From contig OY751490.1 in assembly GCA_963565915.1 (NCBI GenBank), positions 1,550,001 through 1,614,000 on the forward strand: a stretch of 64,000 nt of DNA. Direction: 5' to 3'. The position numbers and the translations under genes were made by a program. The notes under the pieces were generated by a model. It had not been told where the DNA came from, searched no databases, and was given only the letters and a program-made list of their open reading frames with translations. Numbering within the stretch: the stretch's first letter is position 1; every line of letters starts with the position of its first letter. Source of the stretch: Entoloma clypeatum. Lineage: Eukaryota > Basidiomycota > Agaricomycetes > Agaricales > Entolomataceae. Of the stretch, positions 11,634-22,500 are shown piece after piece.

Positions 11634-12035
11634 TGTTATGCTCAACAAACCATTCCAAGGTTCAGGCAGAGTATGCAGGAAGTGGAAAGGCAAAGAGCAA
11701 TGTGATTGCTAAATCTAAGGAATCTAGCTATGCTACAGAGGGTTTATATAGGTACTGACTATAGGCGGTAGTGCATGAGTCAGTACTGTGGAAGGCAGTG
11801 CGCATGAGTAAGGCGACTGCGGAAGGCTATGCACAATGAGTAAGCTGACTGCGGAAAGTGAGTCAGCATGGGAGCGAAGTATACTAAAGGGGATGATGAA
11901 GTAAGGTAGTGAGTCAGACTGGGAATTGAAGGTTGCGAAAGTAGACATTAGACATAGTAAGTTCGTAAGAGGGCGCCGTGTTGGGATGATAGGTAAAAGA
12001 TATGACATGGTCCTCATACTGTAGAGTCCGTAACA
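11634..12035 (-). repeat. 5' LTR of gypsy D
   Basis: The 402-bp LTR, nearly identical to 833-1234, with TGTTA/TAACA ends; it drives gypsy D on the minus strand. Confidence 0.93.
11742..11752 (-). promoter_or_regulatory. TATA-like box in the gypsy D LTR
   Basis: Reading the minus strand gives CCTATATAAACC inside the 5' LTR, a good TATA box for the element transcript. This is sequence inference only; no start site can be read. Confidence 0.45.
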
Positions 12036-12720
12036 GTGTGCTGGTGTTCCTTGTATCATCACTGGCCTGTGGTCCCTCTCGCATCCCTCTCATGTCCCGC
12101 CATTCTTGCATGTTTTGTTAGTGGTGTGACATGCCGTGAATGACGGGGTACTTACCTATATGGGGGCTCCATGGCCCTCATGTGAATGGACGGGGGACAG
12201 ACAGAGGAGGGGGGCAGAAGCGAGTGGAGGGAGGTGATGGGAGGCAAGAAGATGTGAGGTGGTAGTGACTTGGGATAATTTTTGACTTTCGGCCGTTGCC
12301 AAGGTCAGCAAGTGCCGATGTTTCATTGTTGTGCCTGGTCCCAGAACTTGCCAAGTATAATCAAGAGCCAAGCCTTGCCACGTCAAAGTTCTTGCTTCCC
12401 ATCACCTCCCTCCACTCGCTTCTGCCCCCCTCCTCTGTCTGTCCCCCATCCATTCACATGAGGGCCATGGAGCCCCCATATAGGTAAGTACCCTGCCATT
12501 CACGGCATGTCACACCACTAACAAAACATGCAAGAATGGCGGGACACGAGAGGGACACGAGAGGGACCACAGGCCAGTGATGACACAAGGAACGCCAGCA
12601 CACGGGCGGTGCAGGTGGGGGCTGCGAGGGGCAACACCTAGGTGAGGGAGAGGGACCACAGGCAGGCGATGATATGAGAATTGCCAGCACATGTGCGGTG
12701 CAGGTGGGGGCTGCAAGAGA
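12036..12720. repeat. Palindromic foldback repeat and empty-site paralogue of gypsy D
   Basis: The left arm (12036-12250, continuous with 700-832 before the insertion) and right arm (about 12389-12720) are reverse complements over about 330 bp. A loop of about 140 bp lies at 12250-12389. Each arm contains two related tandem units of about 96 bp with CCCCCACCTGCACCGC. The right arm carries the uninterrupted version of the gypsy D target (CCGCCCGTGTGCTGG near 12590-12610, complement). No coding potential is seen. 12721-13105 is unannotated and has no gene. Confidence 0.8.
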
Positions 12721-13105
12721 TGCACACACAAGGGATGACGCATCTGGAGGCATGAGGGGGACACTTTCTTGCACATTATTCATGTTGTAGCACTTGGATT
12801 CAATCAAATTCTTTCAACCCATTTTTTTGTGAATTGCTGGATCATATCAACATGTTGCTAGATGATGTTGTAAAGGGTTCCTGGTTACTTTTACAGGGCT
12901 CTGTATTCCCTTACAATCTACACATGACTGCACAGAGACTGCATCACCTACCAGCCCTGCAAAGACTCTCAAACCCCACACCCCATCTCCAAAGATCTTC
13001 AAAGCTTACACTTTGAATTAACAGTGCTGTGAAGAGCTGCACAGAACATAGGCAAGCTGTAACAATCTTCACCAAAAATCAGTGTTTGCTGATGTTTATA
13101 GGTAT

Positions 13106-13787
13106 TGTTATATCCATCTCCAAGTCTCTGATTCACTCCAATCGCCCTCCGATATTCTGGACATCCGTTACCTCCGCATCTCCGTGTGTTGCCATCTTGC
13201 ATTTCATATTCGTATTCCCGTTTACTTATGCATCGCCTTTTCCACATGGTCCATTGACCAACATCTCTGATGTTTGATACAGTTGCTGGCAACTTACGCC
13301 ACAACTCTGGACCTACTCCGACCATCTCTGTAAAGTAATCACATTTAGATATTTAAGCTCATACCATACCTGTAGTTCCTCAGTTTGAATATCAACCAAG
13401 TTCACTCCTCTACTCTCAGTTCATGCCAGGGATCCTCGCCGTGGTACAATACGCCAACGACATCCTCATCTTCTGCTCTTCCTCCATCGTTACCCTTCGA
13501 CGAGCTCAGTACTGTGTCTGAGTCACAACTCCAACGTCATCCGACCACTTCCACGTCAGTGTGTCCCTCACCGAGATCTCTCCGAGGACCTCCACACCTC
13601 CGACCTCTTCTCCGACCTCCTGAAATTGGGACACCTTATTCAACAAATGGCGGCGCAACACATACGTTGAAGCCACGTCCCTCCCCTTCGTTGTTCCTCC
13701 GCATTTCCAGAGTTCTGCTCTGGTCTCAGTCCTACGTCCGACCTCCGACGGACTCCGACAAAGCTCCGATGTTTCACCTACTTAACA
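13106..13787 (+). repeat. 5' LTR of gypsy B
   Basis: This 682-bp LTR starts TGTTATATCC and ends CTTAACA. Its end is fixed by comparison with the reverse-strand copy at 63560-63910, which matches up to TAACA and then diverges. The five bases before it (GGTAT) recur after the 63.6-kb half. A TATA-like GATATTTAAGC lies near 13348. A 146-codon open frame across the LTR is not considered a gene. Confidence 0.85.
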
Positions 13788-13824
13788 GTATATTCGAACT
13801 CAAACTGTTTTTGGATTCCTGCTA

Positions 13825-15332
13825 GTCATGGCACTCTGAAACACCAAGACAGCAAAAGCCGCAGAAGCTGGCACTTCTAGGCAGCAAGTTCTACAAAATA
13901 TTGAACAATGTTTAACAGAACTATCCCCCATAACTCCGACTACTCCGACACCTCCGAGCTTTCAGCCCATCACACCTCCGCATAATATTCCAATCCCTAC
14001 ATCCCCCATAGAATCCGCACCCCCATCTTCTACAAACAAACCTCAGAATATTTTTGGCCCACAAGCCCTTGCGGATGCTTTTGTCTTAATGACCAATGAA
14101 CTCAAATGCAGCAAAGGTCACAAGCATCACAAAAAGGCTAAGGATCTGGACACCTTCGACGGTTCCGATCCCCGGAAACTGAACCAGTTCATCCTCCAAT
14201 GCACATATCACTCTCGCCATCTCTTTTTTCCGAGGCACAGCTCTCGATTATTTCAAGCATTTCATCATCAAACCAGACCCGAACAACCCCCCAGACTGGT
14301 ACGAAGATTGGTCCGCATTCCTCTGCACCCTCCGCACAGAATTCGGGGTCATTGACCCCATTGCGGATGCTGCCCACTCTCTGGACCATCTCAAAATGCG
14401 CGAAAATCAACACATTCTCAAGTATAATATCGAGTTCACATGCCTTGCTGCCAAAACACACTGGGACAGCTCTGCCCTGCATCACCGGTACTACTCCGGG
14501 TTGGCGGAGCGGATTAAAGATGTCCTTGGGACTCAAGTAAAGCCAAGCATGTTACCAGCACTTAGGGAGCTAGCACAGACTATCGATGCTCGCCACTGGG
14601 AACGTCAGTGTGAGAAATCCCGCTCTGACAAGTCCGCATCCAAATCCGACAAATCCGAAGCTAAAACTCCCTCCACAAACTCCAATAAAAACTCCAAAGC
14701 CAAACCGCAGACACAGAACCAGGGCAAACAGTCGAAGCTTTCCTCCGCTCCCAAGTCCGACATCTCCGACAAACTCAGAAAAGATGGAAAACTAACTCTG
14801 GAGGAATGCAAACACCGTTTTGACAACAACCTCTGTATGTTTTGTGGCAAAGCTGGACACATCGCAAAAGATTGCCTGAAGTCTTCGTCCTCCGCCTCTA
14901 AGGCTAAGGCCCGCGCTGCCCAAGCCAAGACTACAGATGAAACAAAAAATTAGCAGGCAGTCCACAGAACTCCGTACGGCCTGAGGACTGCATTGAACCT
15001 ATCCGTACTACAGCTCTACTCAACACTTCCACTCTTTCCGACCCCAATTCCCTCCGTGTCCGACTTACATCTCCGCTTATCAATTCTTCTCTGATAGCCG
15101 CCCTTGTGGACTCCGGCTCTACTCATTGTTTTATTGACTCCCGTTACACTTCATCCTATAAACTCCTTTTCACCTCCATACCTCCGATCGAACTTAAATT
15201 ATTTGACAGAACATCCAACTCCATCATTACTCAGGTGGTTGATCTCCCTGTATACTTTTCCTCCAGTGACTCCACTCAATTCCTCCTGTTCTATGGTTCT
15301 TGGATACAACTGGCTCACCCGCTACAATCCTA
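13825..15332 (+). pseudogene. Gypsy B Gag and protease start, frameshifted
   Basis: Gag begins soon after the LTR (MAL at 13828, then an early TGA). It contains FGPQALADAFVLMTNELK, a capsid-like core (TALDYFKHFIIKPDPNNPP, FGVIDPIADAAHSLDHL) and a serine/lysine-rich tail with the zinc knuckle CMFCGKAGHIAKDC (about 14836-14877). Frames change near 14200 and again at 15300. The protease shows LVDSGSTHCFIDSRY at about 15100 (DSG active site) and ends LGYNWLTRYNPT, exactly where Tc1 copy 1 is inserted. Pol resumes on the other strand at 18006. Confidence 0.8.
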
Positions 15333-16923
15333 CAGTGCCTCACAAAACTGATTCAATGTTTGCTACTTTGTGAATACCTTTAAAATAACTTTGCAAATAA
15401 TGCCAATCAAAGGAAGGTATTGGTACCTGGTTAAAAGCCCTGCTTCAGGACTCTCAGAATCTGCAATAATTATGTAATTCCCATAAAAAATGATCAATAT
15501 ATGATCAAATTACTCCAGGGACTCATTGAATCAGTTTTGTGAGTTTAGTACTTGGTATTACCCCCCTTAGCTTTGATTACTGCCTCTACCCTTCTTGGCA
15601 TACTTTCTATCAGGTTTTGACACACTTCTGGCTCTATATTATTCCACACCTCTGCTGCTCTGTCCCAAATCTCCCAGACTCCCTTGGGTGGTGTTGGATA
15701 TTCATTCAACTTCCTTTTAATATGAACCCAGAGGTGTTCAATAGGATTGAGGTCTGGGAACTGTGCAGGCCAATCCAGCAGAGCAATATTCTTGCTGTCC
15801 ATCCATTTTTTGGCCTTCTTGGAGGTGTGCTTGGGGTCATTGTCCTGCTGAAAAATGATCTCCTCTTCAGAGATTCCACTCTCCTCCATGCTGGGCAGCA
15901 AATTGTCCTCCAAAATGGACACATACTGATCAGCATCCATCCTCCCCTCAACATCTGCAAGTCTCCCCACACCTTCCCAACCCATACAACCCCAAACCAT
16001 AATATTTTCTCCCCCAAACTTGACTGTGCCCTGAACCTCTCTTTCAATAAGCCCCTCACCCTTCTTTTTCCAGACCCATTCCTTGCCATCTGACCCAAAC
16101 CTGTTGATTTTGGTCTCATCTGACCAAATGACCCTCTTCCAGTCCTCCACTGTCCATTCCCTGTGCTTCATAGCAAATGCCAACCGCCTCTTCCGATGTA
16201 TGGCCTTTAAGAAAGGTCTTTTCTTCTTTGTTACAGCCTTGAATTCATGTTTTCTGAGAACCCTTCTCACAGTTTCTGGGGAGACAGGATTGGAGATGAC
16301 AGTGTTGATGTGTTTGGTAGCCTGCACAGCATTGGAGGCTCTCCCTGAGGTGATTTGTGAAAGTATGTTTCGTGTGTTGGTGGGAGAAAGCTTGGATGGA
16401 TGACCACCAGAAGAGAGATTGCAATGAGGAAGAAGATTCTGAAGCACTCTGGAGACAGTTGGTTGGCTGACACCCAGGTTAGAGGCAATATGACGAGTGG
16501 AGTGACCATTGGAGGCCAGAGAAAGAATGTTTTTCTTGTGGGAAGAGGAGATAGGGCGCATGATTAATTATGGAGGCTGTTGAGGTTGGATTCTTCTTAT
16601 ACAACTTTCCTTGACAACCCATCAGGGTTCTATTCAAGTTCCATCAGTAAGTCATGACAACTGGTTACCATACAACCAGTGAAGCATTTGATTCTGATAA
16701 TTGCCATAGGTACTCACAAAACTGATTCAATGAGTTGCTGATTTAATTTAATCATATCTCCATGGATTCTGATCTAAATCATATGATTCTTTTATATTCT
16801 GAAAGCCCTGAAGTAGGGCTTTCAATTATATACCAAAGGTTTAATTCAATTGGTATTCTTTGCAGAGTTATCTTGAAGGTATTCAAAAAGCAACAAACAT
16901 TGAATCAGTTTTGTGAGGCACTG
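15333..16923 (-). mobile_element. Tc1/mariner copy 1, complete
   Basis: This 1591-bp element starts CAGTGCCTCACAAAACTG, ends with the complement, and is flanked by TA dinucleotides (15331-15332, 16924-16925). Each roughly 200-bp end contains the tip sequence and an inverted copy of it (CATTGAATCAGTTTTGTGAG), so each end can fold on itself. It encodes one intact transposase on the minus strand. Together with copy 2 it forms a large inverted pair. Confidence 0.95.
15545..16561 (-). CDS. Tc1-type DD34E transposase, intact
   Basis: This 338-aa single-exon transposase would cut and paste the Tc1 element at TA sites. The N-terminal paired-like HTH region covers about residues 1-110 (NGHSTRHIASNLGVSQPTVS, then a second HTH). 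The catalytic core has IWSDETKIN (D148), FQQDNDPKHTS (D240) and PDLNPIEHLW (E275). The spacing D240-E275 leaves 34 residues, the Tc1 DD34E signature. There are no stops or frameshifts and the length is normal for the family. The start is the first ATG, about 360 bp inside the element. The protein is the same as that of copy 2 apart from the Copia interruption, so the family has moved recently and may still be active. Confidence 0.95.
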   Translation of the reverse strand: MRPISSSHKKNILSLASNGHSTRHIASNLGVSQPTVSRVLQNLLPHCNLSSGGHPSKLSPTNTRNILSQITSGRASNAVQATKHINTVISNPVSPETVRRVLRKHEFKAVTKKKRPFLKAIHRKRRLAFAMKHREWTVEDWKRVIWSDETKINRFGSDGKEWVWKKKGEGLIEREVQGTVKFGGENIMVWGCMGWEGVGRLADVEGRMDADQYVSILEDNLLPSMEESGISEEEIIFQQDNDPKHTSKKAKKWMDSKNIALLDWPAQFPDLNPIEHLWVHIKRKLNEYPTPPKGVWEIWDRAAEVWNNIEPEVCQNLIESMPRRVEAVIKAKGGNTKY

Positions 16924-16925
16924 TA

Positions 16926-17359
16926 TAATAGAGTATTTATACCAGAGGAACAGTCTGAATGGTGCCTGTATCAGTAGGTAGGTTCAATTCCCATCAAAAC
17001 TCTGAGCATGCCACAAAAGCACTTCTAGTAGCACATCCACTCAATGGATTCCTCTTGTCTCTATTGCCCCTTCTTTAGTACACCCAACTTCATTTCAAAA
17101 CACCATTCTATTAATTTCTATATGCTAAACCCATATTCTACAACTTAGTCTACTCTTATACCATTAATGCCCTATGTTATGATGAGTAGATTAGTTTCAG
17201 AAATTACTCACAAGTACCCACGCGGGTACCTGTGCACTCCACAATGCGAACTCGGATCCACACAGGTTTCGTCCCATGGATGACTTGGATCCATGAGTGA
17301 GGTGACCTGCGAGTATTCCCACGGGTCTACTCGTGGTGACCTGTGGGTAACCCGGACTC
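16926..17359. other. Non-coding spacer with GGGTACC-rich segment, inside the inverted segment
   Basis: No gene is seen. 17205-17350 has several copies of ACCCGCGGGTACC-like and GTGGGTAACCCG motifs in both orientations, similar in style to 59120-59150. The part at 16926-17200 is AT-rich and unassigned. Confidence 0.4.
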
Positions 17360-18006
17360 GTGCTATGCCTTAAGCGGAAGAGGGTAGTGATCCTTCTTGG
17401 TAACTTTGTTCAGGCCCCGATAGTCGATGCACAGGCAGAGGGAACCGTTCTTCTTTTGGAGAAAGAAGACCGGAGCACCGTGCGGAGAGCGAGAGGGGTA
17501 AATGAAACCAATGGCCAAATGTTTGTCTATGAAGTTTCACAGGGAAGATAGTTCAGATTGTGAAATGGAGTACATAGGGCCAATAGGGGGAGTTGATCCG
17601 TCTTCTAACTCAATGCGGAGGTCATACGGATGATGCGGAGCGAGGGTGTCTGCTTTTGTCTTGCTAAAAACATCGGCAAAATCATGATATTCCTCTGGGA
17701 TATGGGAGAGGTCTGGAGGTTCCTCAGACATGAAAGCGGATTGGGTGGAGATTGTGTGGTCAGAGAGGTGATTTTGGAAAGATTGGGCACCCAGAAGTTT
17801 GCAAGCTCGCACAAATGCGGCTGCATTTATCAATGCAATATTTGGAACAATGTCCGGAGTTGCAGCGGGTGTGCTGGAGTTGGAGGTCGGAGTATTGGGA
17901 GAGGTCTGCGGAGGTAGTGGAGCTGACCTGGCAGAAGATGTCAAGGTCGGAGACTCCTTCAAGAGCTGTGGACGGAAAGTAATACTGCCCAATACCCAGT
18001 CAATTA
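17360..18006 (-). pseudogene. Gypsy B Pol start (end of protease to RT), inverted
   Basis: On the minus strand this reads IIDWVLGSITFRPQ, a linker (DFADVFSKTKADTLAPHHPY) and the beginning of the RT ([50 protein letters not shown]). It then stops in non-gypsy sequence near 17360. It continues directly from the protease end at 15332, since NPT joins IIDWV across the Tc1 target TA, but it lies on the opposite strand. One TGA (after SELSSL, about 17540) replaces a residue that is Arg in relatives. The RT catalytic YxDD part is absent. Confidence 0.82.
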
Positions 18007-19140
18007 TACAGTGCCTCACAAAACTGATTCAATGTTTGTTGCTTTTTGAATACCTTCAAGATAACTCTGCAAAGAATACCAATTGAATTAAACCTTTGGT
18101 ATATAATTGAAAGCCCTACTTCAGGGCTTTCAGAATATAAAAGAATCATATGATTTAGATCAGAATCCATGGAGATATGATTAAATTAAATCAGCAACTC
18201 ATTGAATCAGTTTTGTGAGTACCTATGGCAATTATCAGAATCAAATGCTTCACTGGTTGTATGGTAACCAGTTGTCATGACTTACTGATGGAACTTGAAT
18301 AGAACCCTGATGGGTTGTCAAGGAAAGTTGTATAAGAAGAATCCAACCTCAACAGCCTCCATAATTAATCATGCGCCCTATCTCCTCTTCCCACAAGAAA
18401 AACATTCTTTCTCTGGCCTCCAATGGTCACTCCACTCGTCATATTGCCTCTAACCTGGGTGTCAGCCAACCAACTGTCTCCAGAGTGCTTCAGAATCTTC
18501 TTCCTCATTGCAATCTCTCTTCTGGTGGTCATCCATCCAAGCTTTCTCCCACCAACACACGAAACATACTTTCACAAATCACCTCAGGGAGAGCCTCCAA
18601 TGCTGTGCAGGCTACCAAACACATCAACACTGTCATCTCCAATCCTGTCTCCCCAGAAACTGTGAGAAGGGTTCTCAGAAAACATGAATTCAAGGCTGTA
18701 ACAAAGAAGAAAAGACCTTTCTTAAAGGCCATACATCGGAAGAGGCGGTTGGCATTTGCTATGAAGCACAGGGAATGGACAGTGGAGGACTGGAAGAGGG
18801 TCATTTGGTCAGATGAGACCAAAATCAACAGGTTTGGGTCAGATGGCAAGGAATGGGTCTGGAAAAAGAAGGGTGAGGGGCTTATTGAAAGAGAGGTTCA
18901 GGGCACAGTCAAGTTTGGGGGAGAAAATATTATGGTTTGGGGTTGTATGGGTTGGGAAGGTGTGGGGAGACTTGCAGATGTTGAGGGGAGGATGGATGCT
19001 GATCAGTATGTGTCCATTTTGGAGGACAATTTGCTGCCCAGCATGGAGGAGAGTGGAATCTCTGAAGAGGAGATCATTTTTCAGCAAGACAATGACCCCA
19101 AGCACACCTCCAAGAAGGCCAAAAAATGGATGGACAGCAA

Positions 19141-19450
19141 TGTTGAAGTTCCACCTGGGCGTTAGCCACAGGTGTACTGAGCAACATAGCTACAGTGGAA
19201 GTACTCTACGATACCGCTATGGTCACTTACATGGTTTGGAGGGGGTAAGGCTAGTGAGAGCGGTTGAGGCTGGTGAGAGCGATGGAGCTGGTTAAGAGTC
19301 AAGAGACAACTTGTTGGTATTGACAGTTTCCTGGTCTTATATACCGTACTACTGTTTGTACCAACCAAACAAGTATGTAATGAAGATATGTAAAGGTCAC
19401 GTGATGTAATCTAATCTAATCTAATCTACGTGATGGGAAAAGTTTCAACA
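19141..19450 (-). repeat. 3' LTR of Copia
   Basis: The 310-bp LTR with TGTTGAA/TTCAACA ends, paired with 24613-24922; a TATCTAATCTAATC-like short tandem lies near its right end. Confidence 0.93.
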
Positions 19451-19519
19451 CCCCCCCATATTTAGTACATACTTCTAAATACATCTTACTTTTTCCCACA
19501 TATATGGTACTTTTTTTGC

Positions 19520-22500
19520 CTAGTTTTTTATCAATCCGAAGTACGGGATAAACTTGGAAAAGAGGATTTTCCCCAGATTCTTAGTTAAAAGATCTGCAGG
19601 GTTGTTCACTCCTTCAATGAATTCGACCGTAATTATTCCTTCGGAGACTTTTTCTCTGACGAAGTGGAATCGCACGTCAATGTGCTTGGATCGCTTCTCA
19701 GTTACAGGGTTGGATGCGATAAAGACGGAGCCGTTGTTGTCTCCGTAGATCGGTACTGATCCGATCTGCATTCCAAGTTCGGCAAGCATGCTTCTCAGCC
19801 ATGTTGCTGCGCGACTGCAATCTGATCACGCCATATACTCTGCTTCTGTAGAAGAGAGGGCGATGGTTTTTTGCGCCGATGATACCCATGTTATCGCTCC
19901 AGACGCCAGTGATATGAAGAAACCGGTGGTAGATCTCCTCGTGTTTTCATCTGACGCCCAGTCGGAGTCTGTGAATGCATAGATCCCTTTCCCTGAGTCG
20001 CCATCATACATGATTGTGTAATTTTTTGTCGCTTTTAGATACCTGCAAATATCCCTAGCCACTTCTAAATGGCGTTTGGTGGGATTTGCGGAAAATTGGG
20101 ACATTTTGATTACAGCAAAGCAGATGTCAGGCCTCGTTCCGATCATCAGATATAGGAGTGATCCGATGACGGATTGGTACTTAGATCGGAGTTCCGCATT
20201 GGGTTCATCTTCGGACGCCATGGGTTTGTAGCCCGTAGGGAGTGGGGTATGGGTGGCATTAGATTCGCTCATCCCCATGCGTGCCAGAATTTTCTCAAGG
20301 TAAGGTACTTGATCAATGAAGATACATTTCCCACGTTGCCTTATTTGGATAGAGAGAAATTCTTTCGGTTCCCCATCAGGCACAAGGTGCCCTAGGTCCC
20401 TACATTCCCATGTGGTCATGAAGGCCTTCTTTTTTTCTAGCTTATATTCCCGGTTTGTGCCGAGAAAAGCAGAGTCGTCGACATAGATGATGGCAATTAC
20501 AATTTCCCCGCTGGTACTTTTGTGAATGAAAACTCCCGCATCGGAGTGAAGCCGGACAAAGCCGAGCTTTTTCATGGAGGAATCAAGTTCCCTCCACCAG
20601 GCTAATGCGGCCTGCTTAAGTCCATATAGAGCTTTGAATAGTTGGTACACGAGGTGTTCTTTCCCTTTTACTATGTAGCCCTCAGGCTGTCGCATGTAGA
20701 TGACTTCACGGAGCGTTCCATAGAGGAAGGCTGATGAGACGTCCAAAAGAGTCATGAACCACCCTTCAAGGGCTGTCAATGCCAGTATTAGTTGGACGGT
20801 TTCATATCTTACGACTGGTGAGAAGATCTGATCAAAGTCGATCCCTTCTACTTGTGAAAATCCTTTTGCGACGAGGCGTGCTTTCAGGCGCCCGTCAGAC
20901 TTTTCGTTGTAAACCCATTTGTTCCTTAGAGCTTTCCTTCCTGCAGGCAGGGGTACTAGCTCTGTGATCACCCCGCGGCGTTTGAGCATGTCTAGCTCTT
21001 TACGTTCAGCCGCATACCAGTCTTCTTTATTTGGAAGAGGGTATATGTCTTTATGGGACATTTCAACGATGCCAACTTGGACTGATATTGCCTCCATCAG
21101 GAGGTCATTCATCCATGCCGTTTGACCACCCAATCTCCGTCTTCGATCTAATTTTTCAAGATCAGACGCTGGAGTGTCTTCCCCATAGATGCTTCCTGGC
21201 ATCTTCCAAACTCGTCGTTCCCTGATCGGTCGATCTGGTACTTGCTCGGGTTCCGGAGTGGGTACTCGCGGTTCGTCATCAGGCTCACTGGCAGGCAGTT
21301 CGTTATCTGATTCAGGTTGATCCTGTTCAATGGGAACTGGGATATGAGGTGTTTCGTTGTGACTATCGTCATCGTTGCTGCCGGGAATGAGATCCTCAAA
21401 CTCATCAGCCGGCTCTGGGTTTTCCATTTCTGGGTGGTTTTCTGGCAACGGGTCAATGTGGCATCTAGGGTACTTGCTTTCATCAAAGATAGCTTTCCCA
21501 CCCATGAAAATCGTGTTGGTTTCAGGATCCATGAAGCGGTATCCTTTGACCCCTGGTTTCGATCCAAGATAAATCATCAATCGGGATCTTGATTCCAGGG
21601 AGTTCCTACGTTTCTCCTTTGGGATATATACATATGCCTGACATCCGAATACTCTGACACTAGACATGTCGGGGATCTCATTGGTCACCCTGGAGTAAGG
21701 GGTTTTCCATTCAAGACGCTGCATGGGGGTTCTGTTGTAGAGAAATGCTGCGTGTTCCAAACAGAATTCCCACCACATGGGCAGTAAGCATGCATCGAAG
21801 CGCAATGCCTGAGATTTTTCCCATAGTGTTCAATTGATCCTTTCTGCTCTACCATTCTGCTGGTGCTGATATGGGAGCGTGACATCGATCAGAATTCCAT
21901 GATCGGCAAGTACATCCTTGTATTCGTCAAATTCTCCACCTCCATCAACCCGCCACTTTTTAGGGGTAGCGGCAAATTGATTCTGGATCATCACAAGGAA
22001 TTGTTTCAGCGCCGTGATGGCGCCTGACTTCTTCCTAAGCAAGACGACCCAGACATGGGATGAAAAATCGTCCAAAAAGGTAAGGAAATATTTGTACTTA
22101 TGGTACGATGCCGTGGATATCTGCTTCAAATCTGAATGGATCAAATCAAAGGGTTTGACAGCCCTTGTCATCGAGTTAGGATAAGATTGATTCGGCATTT
22201 TCCCTTTTAGACACCCCGTGCAGTTTTCCTGTGATTTTTCACGTACTAACATTTTGGGTACTCCTTTGGTACTGGTGGGAATCTTATTGAGCGCTTGGTC
22301 ATTTGGGTGGCCAAGGCGTTTATGCCAGGTTTCGACAGTGATTTCGCTGGAGATCGCGTGGATTTGGTCATAGCGTATTTCAGTGTCTAACCAATAAATG
22401 GTTTGTCCGAGAATGTGAGGTGAGAACTGTATTTTGTTCTGGCCTTTGGAGATGTTGATTTCTCCACGCATTCCGTCTACTTTGTAACCGTGATTAAGGA

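Larger units (their letters stand above)
833..12035 (-). mobile_element. Gypsy D: Ty3/gypsy chromodomain retrotransposon (minus), nested host of gypsy A
   Basis: The element is bounded by 402-bp LTRs that start TGTTA and end TAACA. Target-site duplications are ATGTG (828-832) and GTGTG (12036-12040); the paralogous empty site near 12600 reads GTGTG, so the left copy has mutated. On the minus strand the order is 5' LTR (11634-12035), Gag (11570 to 10162, then 4331 to 4141), protease, truncated reverse transcriptase, integrase, chromodomain, a small 3' ORF (1736-1398) and 3' LTR (833-1234). A purine-rich tract lies next to the 3' LTR near 1235-1250. Gypsy A (4332-10161) is inserted in Gag. Most of the RT and RNase H is deleted and there are several stops, so the copy is dead. 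Confidence 0.93.

Noticed and set aside
13385..13825. 146-codon Ser/Pro-rich frame
   Set aside because: Lies entirely across the gypsy B LTR; LTR sequence, not a gene.
16955..17000. tRNA-like GGTTCAATTCC (B box) near 16980
   Set aside because: No A box at proper distance and no cloverleaf stems could be built; a chance match.
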